A DNA stretch of 64,000 nucleotides from Sipunculus nudus (GCA_026874595.1 CM049309.1:53604079-53668078), one strand, 5' to 3'. Counted from the stretch's first letter, positions 13,246-25,631 are shown. The notes: generated by a model from the letters alone, not told the origin. Numbers and translations are program-made.

Positions 13246-14026
13246 AAGGTGTCTGTTTTATTGTGCGCAGGAGTGTTACATGTGTTGATGACACTTGATT
13301 CGTGGTAGGAAGGCCATGGTTCGTTGCTATGGGACCCTCGTTTGCCGGCCGCTGGCTCGCGTGTTAGTTCTGAAGCGTCGAGACACAGCGTTCTTGTAGT
13401 CTAGAACTTTCGGGTCTGTGTGTATTGTTCTTTGGAATTTTCCATTCTAGAAGTTTCGGGTGAGAAGCTAAAAATAGGGGTTGTGTTGTTTGGAGAGGGC
13501 AGAAAGGAAAAGACCAACGAGCACCAAGAGTGTTTCTCTCTAATCATTTTTGATTTGAGCTTTTCCGATAATTGCAGTAGTGTCAGAGATCGACTGACTC
13601 AATCGGATTTAATACGGACTGTCTTCAGTTTGCCTTTAGGATTATTACCAGAGCTTCACTTTTGGATTATTTGAACTGTTTACGTCGATTTCTCGTATTA
13701 TGGGACTCTTGTTGCGCAGTGACCGTTGTGGTATCCAAGGGTCAACGCCTAGGATCCGGACCCAGGGAACGTACTTTTTTATTATTGTTATGTTTTAAAT
13801 ACTGTGCGATTGTATTGATTTAGTGTACTGTAGTGTTAAGTTTGTTCTAACAATAAATTATAATTTTTTGTAAACAAAAAACCACTGATTTCTTTATTCA
13901 TTCCCTCAGACGTTTCACGCTGCCGAGTGTTGTGGAATCTGATTTTTTTGGTCTCCGTAACAGGATTTGTGCTCATTACGGTTACATGATCTGTTATTAT
14001 TAGGTTCCGTTACATCTTTAATTGGT
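13246..14026 (+). mobile_element. Solo LTR nested in the Gypsy RT
   Basis: The pol reading breaks after ...RIDETLY and resumes with IGARY...DLKSGYW, about 780 bp later. The interrupting sequence aligns at both ends with the LTR at 43240-43591: gcgcaggagtgttacatgtg at the left and aggttccgttaca at the right, plus cacagcgttcttg and tttcacgctgcc in the middle. It has about 400 bp that the 43-kb copy lacks. Flanking tctta/tcttt may be a target duplication. With no internal region, it is a solo LTR from recombination. Exact ends are uncertain by several bases. Confidence 0.7.
13445..13457 (+). promoter_or_regulatory. Heat-shock element in the solo LTR
   Basis: TTCTAGAAGTTTC is three perfect alternating HSF modules and is identical to the 11628-11640 motif in an otherwise different LTR. 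A second, weaker site (GAA at 13404, TTC at 13409) lies upstream. An A/T-rich ctaaaaatagg at 13468 could serve as a TATA element. Confidence 0.5.
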
Positions 14027-15845
14027 GCTCGTTACTTGTTATCTCAAGATTTGAAGTCCGGTTACTGGCAGGTTAAGTAAGCAGATGAAAATAAAGATAA
14101 AACAGTATTTACATTAGGTCCTCTCGGTTTTTTATCAATGGGGAATCCATGCCGTCCGGTTTGGTGAACCCGACAGCCTCATTCTGAAGATTAAAGACCA
14201 TGGGAGATCTCCCCTTAAAATAATGTCTGCTCTATCTTGACGACATAATCGTGTTTTCTACCACCTTTGAAGAACACCTCAATCGCTTGGATAACATCAG
14301 CGTCTGTATGATGCAGGCTTAAAACTAAAACAATCAAACTGCCAGCTAATGCAGAACAAAGTCAAATACCTAGGACACATATTCTCAAAAGAAGGTATGC
14401 TAACTAACCAGAGTTAAATAAATGCTCTCAAAGGATAGCCTGTCCCTAAATGTGTCAGTGATGTACGCCGTTTCTAAGGTTTTGCAAGTTTCTATCGTAG
14501 ATTTGTCCCTGGATTTGCAAAAATCGCAAAACCATTACATGACGTACTGAAAGGTCAACATATTTAGAATAAAACAAAAACAAGCTAACGTACCAAAAAG
14601 AAAATTCCATCCAAACCAAACTTTATCTGATCACAACAACGGAACTCTATCCATAAGTTAGAGTTCTTAGCTTTGAAGTGGTGTATCCGATAAATGAAAA
14701 GAGTATCTTTATGAATCACGATTCAGTGTTCACAGATAACAACTCTCTAACTTGCATCATGTCCTCTGCAAAATTAGATGGAACACGTCAAAGATGGGTA
14801 TCGAAATTCGCTTATCACGACTTCAACATTCAATATAAAGCCGGCACACAAAACATGAATGCCGATGCACTTTCGAGAACACCTCGAATGCTAGCAGGAA
14901 AGCAATACCAAATCCATCACTGTATTTCTCATAACTTTGTGATAGCCGTTTTTTAATAAGTGACCATACCATCACCTGTATTAGGTAGTCTTACTCATGA
15001 CCAATCCAATGCGGTTCCTTCAAGTGATCCTATCGATATCCTCGGACAAACGCGATTAGACGTATCTAAGGAACAAAATTTTGGATTCGATTCTGAAACC
15101 ATTCATTTTCTATATCAGAGACTATAACGTCATAAACAAGAAAGACGAGACGCATCCTGATCAAATAATTCTTTTCAGACGAATAAATAGTCCTTTGCTA
15201 CGTGATAACATACTTTATCGTAAACGAGCACTGAGTGGCAAAATTTAGTAACCTAGCAGTCTACGTAGAGTTGCTTTTAAGGTATTCATGACGACGTTGG
15301 GTACCTAGGTCGAAAAGGGTCTCTCGATATTGCCCATGACCGATTTAACTGGACGAAAATGTCTAAGGACATAGATTCATACATTAAAATTGTCCTCGAT
15401 GTATAAGGCGGAAGTCGCCTCCAGAAAAAGCTCCATTGGTGCCGATGACATCCACACAACAAGTGGAGCTCCTATGTATTGATTATCTTAGCCTTGAGCC
15501 ATCTAAAGGTGGAGTTGACAATATTCCTGTCATGACCGATAGTTTCACCTGCTACGCTATACCACGGCAAAAACCACAGCTCAATTATTCTTTGACACCT
15601 TTGTCCAACACTATGGCTTTCCAGCCCGCATTCACAGTGATAAGGGCAAACAATTTGAATCTAAAGACATCAAAGAACTAATCAGACTTGCTGGTATCCA
15701 TAAATCACGATGTACACCGTACCATCTGATGGCGAATGGACAAACCGAAAGGTTTAACCGTAGTTGGGTACTCTTGAGGAAGAGAAAAAGAAAAACTGGA
15801 AAGAATACGTTAGTGCTGAAACTTGCATCAAGTTAGGGCAAGAAG

Positions 15846-17574
15846 AAATTATCATTTGTCAAAAAATCACCTATCTGGGTCATATTATTATTATTATTAT
15901 TATGACGACTTGTCCACTGACAATGACATCCTTAAGCAATAAAGGTCTTAATATTGTAAAGCCAATACATTAGTAAGTAAATGTTCAGAAAACATGAGTG
16001 CTTTTATTTCAAATTAACTATGGGAATATGTATTGCTCCAGCCGGCAGCCTGTGGTGTCGTTATAAACGCAGTATACTTATTACAAGCTCAAAATTGCAT
16101 ACAATAATTCATTTAGGCTTTTAATGTTTCTGCCTTAATGGTGTAGTGCATCCGAAATGCTTGTAACTTCCTTCGAGGCCCTGTAACGAAAAGCACGACA
16201 TTCGCTGATAACACGTATAAGTAATGTTAACAATTTATATGTCATTACAATGAGCAATTTTGGTATATAGGGTAAATCATGTCTGTATAAACAGTTTTTG
16301 TCTTCTACAATCAGATAATAGTGAATATGTATTGGTCATCTTCATTTACATGTATGTCTGTTGACTATTGCACTATTATTTTTTTATAATATTGTCATAA
16401 TTATCATCAATATATATACCAATGTATGTGTCTGAAATAAAAGCATTCATTCCTTTATTCATTCTTTCATTTGTAAGAGGTCGGTCTTTCTACCGAGCGT
16501 ACCCAGCGCTACAGAAATTAGTAGCAAGCGCTACCCTGGATTCACACCAGGCAAATTGCTCTGACCCGCGTGGGGCTACCGAGCGCTAGGGACTTTTTAC
16601 CGAGCGCAACCATGCTCTTACAACGGAAGTGTTTTTGCAAACTTGGGTCTACCGAGCGCTACCATCGCGCACATGACAACTGTAGTTTTAAAACTGTATT
16701 CGACACAAAAAATCATATTCAGTTATTTACATTTTATTTTTATAGACCATGCCTAAGTATACTGTGGCTGCTTCTCATTTGCGTAGATTTCAAATTCGCG
16801 ATATTCACGGTCGATCTCTGACCACGAAATTCAAACCACGCAGTTTTTGAATGCATATATACCATGGTAGTTAATTTCAGAAGCTGCCGATAGTCGGTGA
16901 CGGATGAGATTAATCTTCAGCTACATAGTGAGGTCCATCATGCAGGAATCTGCTGACCCGGTGGGCACGACTGGCAGTTTTTCCTGCCCCCGGCACATGA
17001 CTGAAGTTTTGAAAGTGTCAATGCCCGCCGGGCAGTAATATTTAAAAATCATGAGTATATGTGCCAAGCCAGAATACATCTAGTGCCACTTTAAATGAAT
17101 ATTGAATAGAAGGTACTCTTTCACATTGTGCCGCATTTAGTAATTGTTATTGAATAAAATTTGCCACTACATTTGTGATAGTAGTCGCTTGGGTAGCGCC
17201 ACCTTGTAACTGTATTAAGAACTACTTCTGTCACTACCAAAATCATGACGCGCCAATAGATGTTTGATTGGCTAGTGATGACGTGAATTTTGAATATATT
17301 ATGGGGCAAAAATACGGTATACATATATAGAGCCTTGGCCCTGAACTAGTTACCCCCAGCGGGGTCAATGTTTCCCGCACATGACGGCCCAGCCGTCCGT
17401 GACTGTTCGAACATGCGATATACAGGCAGAGAAATACCTGGTCTTGCAGGCACCTCTCTAAGGCGGACAACTGGCTATTACGGACATTATATTTAAGTCC
17501 CCCCGATTTTTCCTATTTGTTATGTATAGCTTAAACCTCTCTGGGGCGGACACCTGCCAAATGCGGACTACAGA

Positions 17575-17630
<56 letters not shown>

Positions 17631-18797
17631 AAGATAACATAAGCTGGACATATTCATGGTCTATAAACAAATAAAATGTAAATAATTGAATATTATTTTT
17701 GTGCTGAATGCGGTGAAAAAATACAGTTGTTATGTGCAGGCCCGGCGGATACATTTTGAGATAGTACAGGCTTTTCGAGTAGGCATGCAAGCTGTGCAAA
17801 GTTTGTATATTCAGATCTACTGAGAAAACTATTTGCGTGGCGTGAATGACCGTAGACCTCGATTTTATTTTTGAGTCGACTCAAAACTTTTTGGTTGTCG
17901 CTACGAATTGTCAAATTTTGTAGGTCATATGTAACGCGTAGTCCTCGTAGCGCTTCGTAGCCCGTGGTAGACACTTCGTGGTAGATCGTGACCTTTACGT
18001 AATTAATTATACTATTCGGTATACGTAGGGGCAAATCGCATCAGTGCGTGTGTCATTTACCAGCACGTATATCACTATGTAAACACCACGAAGTACTACG
18101 AATCATTAAGAACCGCCTACTATACAGCTTCTAAGTACCTAAGCAGTACAATGATTTCGAAATAGCCCATTAAGACGTACTACCAATTAACCCAAAGAAC
18201 TAACGCTACAGCAAGAATTACTTACGATCCACTTTTGACGTATTACTAAGGGGTACGTAACAATTACAAAGCTTCTACCAAGCGTGACGAAACAAAAACG
18301 TTTATGAAGTTGACTTCATGTATGAACTAGAAATGTGCATCCCATTCATTTCATGTCTGGGTCCCTATTCTGGGATACTCCCAAAACCGTGTTTGCCTCC
18401 AATCACCTCAGAACTAAGAGCATACATTAAAAAAAGCTTTGGGAACCTTGAATTCCCGGTGCTTTTAGTTTATAAATTGAATTGGTGCGCACAAGCTAGC
18501 CATATTGCAGTTAACCACTGGACAACGTCACTTCGAGATGCTGGGCGCTCGACCGTGACCTGAACAGATGGCCATACTGCGCGGAGCATGAGGCGGGACC
18601 TTGTCGACCTTCACTTATTTTGGCCTAGATGTTCATTCGTTCATTTGCGAATATTACTTGATGAGCCTCCGAAATCGAGAGAATGTGCTGGATGGACACT
18701 CCGAAACGCCCAATCTCGAAATGCCTTGAAATTTTCTGAGGTTCCATTCATGATTTAATGAGTTTTGTTGTGAAACAAAACACACCCTGCGCTAGTT
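15846..18797. other. Gene-free region with short repeats
   Basis: I see no supportable gene. It includes an (ATT)n tract (about 15882-15903) and a cluster of accgagcg/agcgctacc motifs at 16487-16665. Two copies of a cctctct...ggcggaca..ctg phrase lie at about 17451 and 17538. A (GA)n tract is at 17578-17625. A patch near 17930-18130 is rich in cgtagc/acgaag words. The open frames here are short, overlap on both strands and resemble no family I know. Confidence 0.6.
17578..17625. repeat. (GA)n microsatellite
   Basis: About 24 uninterrupted GA dinucleotides. Confidence 0.97.
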
Positions 18798-18829
18798 CAC
18801 ACACACAAACACACACACACGTACACACA
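18798..18829. repeat. (CA)n microsatellite
   Basis: A short, interrupted CA repeat immediately left of the hAT-like MITE. Confidence 0.9.
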
Positions 18830-19784
18830 GGACCGTCTTAATTAACACCATTACGGGCTCCGGGGCGAAACAATAGTCTGGGGCCCCTTACACGCAACTA
18901 TTCGGAAACGCCACAGAGCAAACTCCTGAACAAGCCATCTTTTAACCCCCTCCCCCCTCCGTCCCCCCATACCATTTTAAATTTTCAAAGCTCTTTTGTG
19001 CGACTGTTTAAAAGATGATTAGTTCAGATATACCTCAAATTTCTTCATACACATTACATTTGCGACTTAAAAGGAATATTGAGTAAGTAGTATAATTTTG
19101 ATTGCTGGAAAAGGTACACCATACACAGTGACACCGTGATTCCGCAGTCCTTACAGGGGTACACATAATTTAGTCTGGTAGTAATTAACACTTTTTCGTT
19201 TATAAATCAAGACATTATTTTATAGAGAATGATGGCCACTTAAACAACAGATAATAAACCAGCCCATCCCCTGATGATTAAAGAGTAATTGTTTGATAAA
19301 CAATCCCGTATACTCATTAAAAACTCAAGTGCACCCTCATAAGTTTGCCGGTTCAAAGAATATCAGCTGTATAATGAAAAAATTTGCTTAGCATAGAAAC
19401 AATTATCCGCAGTTACCACTGCCAAATGACAGTTAATGAGTCCATTTAATCATCATAATTTATTTATCATTCCAATCAACTGATCTTCCTGATGTCAGAC
19501 AAGTTCTATTGTTTTATATAGTGATCACGAGCTCCTGCGAAACAAAACGACTAATATATGCATATTGAACATTCTTAGACCAGCTTTAGAACATGTTCTT
19601 TGCACACAAAAAATGGCATATAACTAACATTTAATGAATAACATTAATACCTTGTTAAAGGGGGCTCTCATCCTGAATAGTTATCAATACATTCGCGCTT
19701 CAAAAATCAGTGTAAATTTACGCGCAATGGCCCTTTAAATCTGTGGGGCCCTTGTCCAGGTACCCAGTGTACCGACGGCCCCGG
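18828..19784. mobile_element. hAT-like non-autonomous element
   Basis: The left end caggaccgtcttaa (18828) and right end accgacggccccgg (19771-19784) are imperfect inverted repeats around GACCGTC/GACGGCC. Both ends are followed inward by ggggccc-type words (tctggggcccc near 18877, gtggggccct near 19743). The general form caggGCCGTCtta is one I associate with hAT non-autonomous elements. The interior is AT-rich and has no transposase. I could not establish an 8-bp target duplication, because the left flank is a CA repeat. Confidence 0.5.
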
Positions 19785-19980
19785 ACACATTTAATCAGAC
19801 ACATCTCATAGGGCATTCACACACAATCATTCCAGACTTTCACTAGCACACTCGGTATATGTTTTACAATGCCTCGTACGCCTACATCTAAATGTCCAAT
19901 AAAACCTGTAAATGCGGAAGCATAAGAGCATTTTATGTCTTGTAAGAAAATTAGAAATATGAAATACAGTTCGAAATATA

Positions 19981-20228
19981 ATAGTGACAAACACTTACTG
20001 GAGTATTTCATGCCCAAAGGGAAAGGGCAACCCGTATCATGGATATAGCATATATTAATAGTGACAAACACTTACTGGAGTATTTCATGCCCGAAGTGTT
20101 AGGGTCACCCGTATCCCGGATATAACATATATTAATAGTGACAAACACTTACTGGAGTCTTTCATGCCCGAAGGGTAAGGGTAACCCGTATCATGGATAT
20201 AGCATATATTAATAGTTACAAACACTTA
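19981..20228. repeat. 77-bp minisatellite, about 3.2 copies
   Basis: The phrase atagtgacaaacacttactg starts at 19981, 20058 and 20135, and as atagttacaaacactta at 20212, an exact 77-bp step. The copies differ at a few bases (cccaaaggg/cccgaagtg/cccgaaggg). Confidence 0.92.
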
Positions 20229-22329
20229 TAGTCCATGGGCAAGAGCGGATATTGGTACCCCCCAGGGTGGCAAAACTTAAGTAGTTTTTTTAAAGGTCTG
20301 TGTCTAAGGATGATATTTGGGTATGATAACTGATCCAGATTGGTAGCTTAGTGATAGTTATCCGCTACTCAATGTAGTGACCCTGTATGAAAATTTAAAC
20401 TTTAAGCTACATCGACTTTTCCACAGTATTTAGTTAATAACTCCATGAATACAAAATGTATTATTACAATGTTGGTCTCATTAGACAGCTCGTGAAATGG
20501 GACAGTTTCATGCATTAATCTTCAATGGCAGATACTAATATCTAACCCTTAAAACTGTCGAAAGTTCTGAATTTTATTTTTGTCAGCTCCTTATATGGAA
20601 CCTATACTTGTTTCATTATGGTTTTTAACTGTTTCTTGATTTGCTTGGGACAGTACTGGATATTTTGGTGGTTTTTCTTAACTCTTGCATGAAATATCAT
20701 GCATAATGAAGTTCATATAATTGCGATGCCATTCCATATCAGATACCAGCTGTCAAAGGTATTTGCGCAAGGTGAGTTGCATAATCGGGGTACCGATGTT
20801 CAATATATGATTTCAACTTTCAAATAAGTACTGTTTTATATATATTTTATGTTTTGAATATATAAACATATCTTATATTCTACCACCTTAATAGGCAGTG
20901 ACTCTTATTAAAGAATTCATTTAACATCATCTTTCTTGTTCCTGATCTTCACTTGCAAAAGAAACCTTAAATGGCAGTCATTCATACAACTCTTGCGCTG
21001 GCTTACAGTGTACTGGCATACAATGGCATACAAATAAAATCGTCAGCAAATCGGTGTGAGATCCAGAACAAGGCTAACAGGCCTAATGCTAGCCTGTGCA
21101 ATATGATATTCATCAGGCATAATGCTTACATGATAACATGCTTGCCCATTATTGGACAAGTGCTTGATTACTTTCCAAATACATGTTTGTAAGACGCGTA
21201 CATGTACAAAGCAGGTATATAAGACACATACATGTACAAAGCAAGTATAAAAACTTTTTGAACCCGAGCACAAGATTATAAGCTTGTAATAAAACACAAA
21301 ATATATTCAAAGAAACTTGATGTGCATGTATCAATGGTATGTGATGCGAGGAATGAATGGAGTACATGTATGTGATATGACATAAACCTCAAATATGCTA
21401 AATAACGGTGTAATAAACTCCAGATCCTGCTTTAAACACCTTTTTTCCTTCCTACCTGATGACTTTTTTGCGGACACGTGTTAGTCCCCACTTATAATTT
21501 AGCTCAGCTGGCTATAAGTCATCTGAGCTATACTTTTGGTCCGTTATCATAAATTCGGCATACTGTTAGATGTCCCTAAAATCTTCTGTCAAACCTAAAA
21601 CTGGGTCATTGAGGTTTCGTTACTTCGAGAAATAAAGAAGAAAACCTCGATCAATTTTCCATTAAAACTTATTTTCACACTTCAGGACTACCTTATGTCA
21701 ACTTATTGGTTTTCTTAATATTTACCATAACTATTTTCCTATATATTTCCTATATACATGCCAGAAATTAAGACGTGTTATTTCTTAAAGTTATCAGGAA
21801 AGATACTCACTTTATATAATAATACTTTAAGCTAGAGACTCTTTTTAGGTATATAACTTTGTTTAATCAGGAATCAGTCTGTTACCCAAAATTAGACCTG
21901 AATTTTGTAAATGTTAAAGTAATTAGCATAAAATAAAATCAGTACCGTAAATTTTGCCCACCTTTGACCATAGTATGTTTTTACCCCCTTTAAGTAGTGC
22001 TGATTCAATTTTCACAGAATGTAAACGTGTTTAATATGTTCATATCTGAAATTTGGAAATAAAAGCAACAAAATTGGGCTGATTATTTGATTTGTTTAGG
22101 CTCTTTTGTATTCAACTATATGTTCAAGTTGCAGGCAGGCATCTTCTGGTTATTGGAGGTCAGCTGACATCGTTAATATTTTGCGGGAGCTCCGTCAGCT
22201 GCTCACTGACGCTATTATCGCTCATGTCAACATAGCCGCAAATGTGTTGTTTCCTTGCGTGTATACTGTTGGCCAAGCATTTAATCTTCATCTAATTATA
22301 AGCAGCCTGAGGCTACCAGGCATGGCCCT
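20229..22329. other. Intergenic DNA with one dispersed repeat
   Basis: No gene is supportable. A 35-bp phrase containing tacatgtacaaagca is duplicated at about 21198-21260. From 21498 to about 22000 there is a copy of the hairpin-headed repeat also seen at 29163, 33347, 53118 and 53985. The stretch 22100-22329 is probably the left part of the LTR-element sequence into which the LINE inserted. Confidence 0.55.
21498..22000 (+). repeat. Hairpin-headed dispersed repeat, copy 1
   Basis: It opens with an imperfect inverted repeat (agctcagctggct ata agtcatctgagct). It continues with ttagatgtccctaaaatctt, cacttcaggactacc and atgccagaaatta, phrases shared with 33460-33700, 53268-53540 and 54000-54200. 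It has no coding content. Confidence 0.75.
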
Positions 22330-22341
22330 ACATTTGGGAGG

Positions 22342-24107
22342 AACAGAACAGAACAAGTGTTTTATTCAAGAAAAAGGCCTCAGGCCCAAAGTTCATACAA
22401 GAATAATACATCAATAGTACTCAAAGATATGAAGGAACGTCAAATAATTAAATAAGTAAAGAGATAAATAAATGATTTCAAAACATTTAAATAACAAGCT
22501 TCTTAAATATATCTTATGAAATAGTGAGCATATATATGGATTTCTTTTTAACGGTACATGATTATTATGATGTGGCATTATACACCAAAAACATTGATCT
22601 TTTCTTGAAAGCATGAAAAATGTAGGCTGCTAATTGAACTATCTGAAACATTTCGTCCATATTAAGCAATTTTCTAAAATTATATTCATTAGGTTCATGG
22701 TATGTTATTGGCAAATATTTATTACGCAAATCCGTGTACATTGGACATTCTAGCAAAAAATGTGCTTCATCTTCAATAATATTAAAACCTTTCTTAAAAC
22801 AATATTCACAGATCCTCTCTTCTCTGTTGATACCCAATTGACGGCCAACTTCTATAGCTAATTTATGACTAGAACATCTAAATCTGGCCAATGCATTTCT
22901 GTAACCTTTGTTTGTAACACATATTAAATATTTTTCAAGTGTAAGCATAGATTTGAAAACTCCATAAGCATATAATTTACTACTAATATTTATATCATTA
23001 TGCCATTCTTGTACTGCCATATCTTTTAGTCGTTGTTTGATACCCATGAGAAAACTATTAGAATCTCCAACATGTTGTGCCATCCACACATAACCAAATT
23101 CAGTGTGAAATAACAAGGATCTCATATGGGTAGCCAATGTTGTTTTTCCCTTATAATCTAGCTTTACCAACATATTATAAATGTGTTTGGGATACCTACT
23201 TTCATCCAAATGAAGAAGTCTAAGCCAATATTTCAAACAGCGCTCAGAGTATTTTATAAATAAAGGAAGACGCCCACAGTCTCCTAATACTGCTGCATTT
23301 ACAGTGCTACTATTTACTTTTAAAATATATTTACAGAATTTATATTGAACTCTTTCTATCAACTCAACTCTACTAAAGCCCCAAAGCTCACTTCCATATA
23401 AAATAATTGGTACAACCATAATATCGAAGAGCTTAAAAAGCTGATTGATATTTAGATGCTGGTATTTATAATTAAATTTTTTTATCATACATACTACTTT
23501 ATTTGCTTGTATTACTTGTTGCTTTTGTGTTTTTGTCCAAGAAAGTTTATTAGTAAAGGTGATTCCAAGGTATTTGTAGTGAGATACAACATCTAGTTTC
23601 TTACCTTCAAAAAGCCATTTTTCAGATTTTCGTAAAATACCTCCACGACGACAAACCCTAACTTTAGTTTTATTTAAATTTACTTTCATACCATAATTGC
23701 GGCAAAAATTAGCAATATGATCTATTTGTCTCTGAAGTCTTCCCGGTGTATCTGAAAAATTTACTATATCATCTGCAAACATAAGAGTAACTAAATTTGG
23801 AAGGTGTTCATTAATATAAATTCCCTGACAACCAGAACTATTCAGTGTCAAATAAAACTCATTTATAAATATAGAAAATAATAACGGACTTACCATACAT
23901 CCCTGTCTCGTCCCTAAAGTGCAAGAAAAATATCCTGTAGTTCCATTATCTGTAAGAATACATGATTGCATTTTGGAGTACATTGACCTGATGACTTTTA
24001 AAATTCTTCCATTAATACCCTGTTTTAATAAAATATACCATAAAATATCATGTTGGACACAATCAAAAGCCTTAGAAAAATCGATATAAATGCAATAGAA
24101 TTTCCCC
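22342..24107 (-). mobile_element. 5'-truncated non-LTR retrotransposon (LINE)
   Basis: On the minus strand the copy starts abruptly inside the RT domain at 24107. It carries a long open frame to 22565 and a roughly 220-bp 3' tail containing gaataaaac, and ends in a short ttctg repeat. It has a perfect 12-bp target-site duplication. This is the standard product of target-primed reverse transcription that stopped early. The intact frame and perfect duplication suggest a fairly recent insertion. The endonuclease and RT N-terminus are missing, so it cannot move by itself. Confidence 0.93.
22565..24107 (-). pseudogene. LINE reverse transcriptase, C-terminal 514 residues, open
   Basis: The translated protein begins in the RT palm with YIDFSKAFDCVQHD (motif A; F-S-K-A-F-D is typical of LINE RTs). 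TRQGCMVSPLLFSIF follows (motif B, about residue 87). FADDIV is the catalytic box at about residue 127, and LNKTKV then YLGITF lie in the thumb-side region. The C-terminal part has a zinc-knuckle-like CEYCF...HFLLECP (C-x2-C...H-x4-C, about residues 434-455). There is no internal stop or frameshift over more than 1,500 bp. The family looks like a Jockey/CR1/L2-type LINE, but I cannot assign the clade. Lacking the N-terminal endonuclease, it is a truncated copy rather than a working gene. Confidence 0.9.
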
Positions 24108-24119
24108 ACATTTGGGAGG

Positions 24120-25631
24120 GATCAAACTGGACCCATTCCCATGCAGAGCACACCTGCACCAAATTCACATGGACCACAGCATACTCCCGGATATGTTGAT
24201 CATATGATTTATGGTGTCCCAGAGAACCAACATGAACTGTCACCAGTGCGCCCTTACTTAGGTGATCCTGGCCAAGGTCGTTACCCAATGCCTTAATTAC
24301 TACCCGTACCTATTCTCAGGTTATCCTAATCCTCCCAAGTATTCGATGCATGCCCCTTGCCCTCCACTAATGTTTGCTCACACTACTACAACTTTTGCTT
24401 CCCCGGTTTCACTTTGCAGCCATATCTGGTGTTGCCTGATAAAAAATATGCACCATCACACTTTGTTGCATCTGGGACTAGGGAAGATCCCAGGCTGCAG
24501 CCAATACCAGGAATGTCTGCTGATCAAACAAAGATATTGCAGGGAGATATGGATCATAGACCCCATCATGCATATATGCAAGATAGACAAGTGCTAAACC
24601 AAAGGTTAAGGTCACTTTACTCTGGAAGCTATGGTAATACAGCCTTACAGCCTCAGCAGCCAGTAATTACCTATGCTCCACCCAAAATACCCAATGCTGT
24701 TACCCATTACTCTCCGGTAAGGGATCGCAAAGACTGCTGTCCTTGGAGCAGGTCAAAGCCAAAAGGAGTCTAGCAAAGGGAGGCCTCGGCGACGCTGTCT
24801 CCATGTGAGGAACCCAATGGACAGTCTCTTGGCCGAAGTCCCAGTTCCTCATCAGATTCTGGGCCCTTGGAACCTGGATTTGAGATATTTGATTGTCATA
24901 ACAGCAGGTCGTTCGAGTCAAATCCCGGTCATAGACATAGGGGGAGATCTCCCACCCAGCCCAAGCTTTTTCAATTTCCTTTGGACGGGGAATGCAAATG
25001 GAAATCCTTCATATTCCAATTTGTGACATATGCTTCCAGATACAACTGGTCAGCTGACAAAAAGGCAGAACGCCTGGTAGTTTGCCTGGCAGGGAAAACC
25101 CTAGAGCTGGTCAGGACACAGAACATTCAGGATGACTATTGCAGCATAAAAGAAAAGTTGCAAAGTCGATTTGGGCACAGTGATGAACCAATGACTGTCA
25201 GGAGGTCACTACAGTTTGTGAGACAAAATGAAGATGAAACATTGGTAGCGTATGACCAGCGAGTTTTATTAATGGTTTATGATGGCTTACTTGAAGCTTC
25301 CTGGAGCATAGTAGAACAACTAGCGGTAGAACACTTCTTGAGTGGTTGTCTTGATAAGAACGCGGCAGCCTTGGCCTTGGACAATAACCCTAAAACTGTC
25401 ATTAGGACAGTAAATCATGTCAAGAGCTTTATCAACAGTAGTAACGTTATTTTGGAAAAAATCGCTTATCAAGCCAAGAGGTCCGCTTACCGTGTTGATA
25501 TCTGTGACTGCGATGACGACCCCACAGATGACATGACACCTGGAATACGACAAGCATCCTTTAGGCAGAAGCAATTCCAGCGAACTCGACCAAAACAAAA
25601 CACAAATGCGCTTACACAGCATCGTGATTGA
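24120..25631 (+). pseudogene. Gag-like gene of an LTR retroelement, broken
   Basis: Right of the LINE, open pieces follow in order. A Pro/Gln/Ser-rich N-terminal part begins near 24140 (MQSTPAPNSHGPQHTPG) and shifts frame near 24290-24430. A second piece runs to a stop at 24773. The main 254-codon piece spans 24867-25631. The last contains FPLDGECKWKSFIFQF, YNWSADKKAERLVVCLAG, LQSRFGH and YDQRVLLMVYDGL. Such F-x-G-x..W..F.F....A....W....K...L...L.G-type sequence is the retrotransposon Gag capsid domain. No protease or RT follows, so it is an orphan 3'-truncated gag. A domesticated gag gene is possible but unlikely given the stop and shifts. Confidence 0.72.

Larger units (their letters stand above)
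13012..15840 (+). pseudogene. Decayed Ty3/Gypsy pol (RT, RNase H, integrase)
   Basis: Translated fragments follow in canonical Gypsy order. The RT fingers (FARPVLLVRKK, then a stop, then DYRTLNS) lie at 13012-13240. After the solo LTR come DLKSGYWQVK (about 14050) and the catalytic YLDD (about 14230). The connection YLGHIFSKEGM is near 14370. The RNase H end NADALSR is at 14678-14890. The integrase core follows: LLCIDYLSLEPS near 15466, SDKG near 15640 and NGQTERFNR near 15735. The YLDD aspartates and the integrase aspartate and glutamate are still present, but there are many stops and frameshifts and no single frame. It is an inactive fossil with integrase after RNase H, unlike the element at 40.8-43.6 kb. 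Confidence 0.85.
22330..24119. other. 12-bp target-site duplication around the LINE
   Basis: acatttgggagg occurs at 22330-22341 and again at 24108-24119, directly flanking the LINE copy. The preceding base pairs differ, so the duplication is 12 bp. Joining the flanks restores a continuous gag-type sequence context. Confidence 0.88.

Noticed and set aside
13420-13674. 84-codon frame in the solo LTR
   Set aside because: The sequence is explained by LTR homology with 43.2-43.6 kb, and the frame is not kept there.
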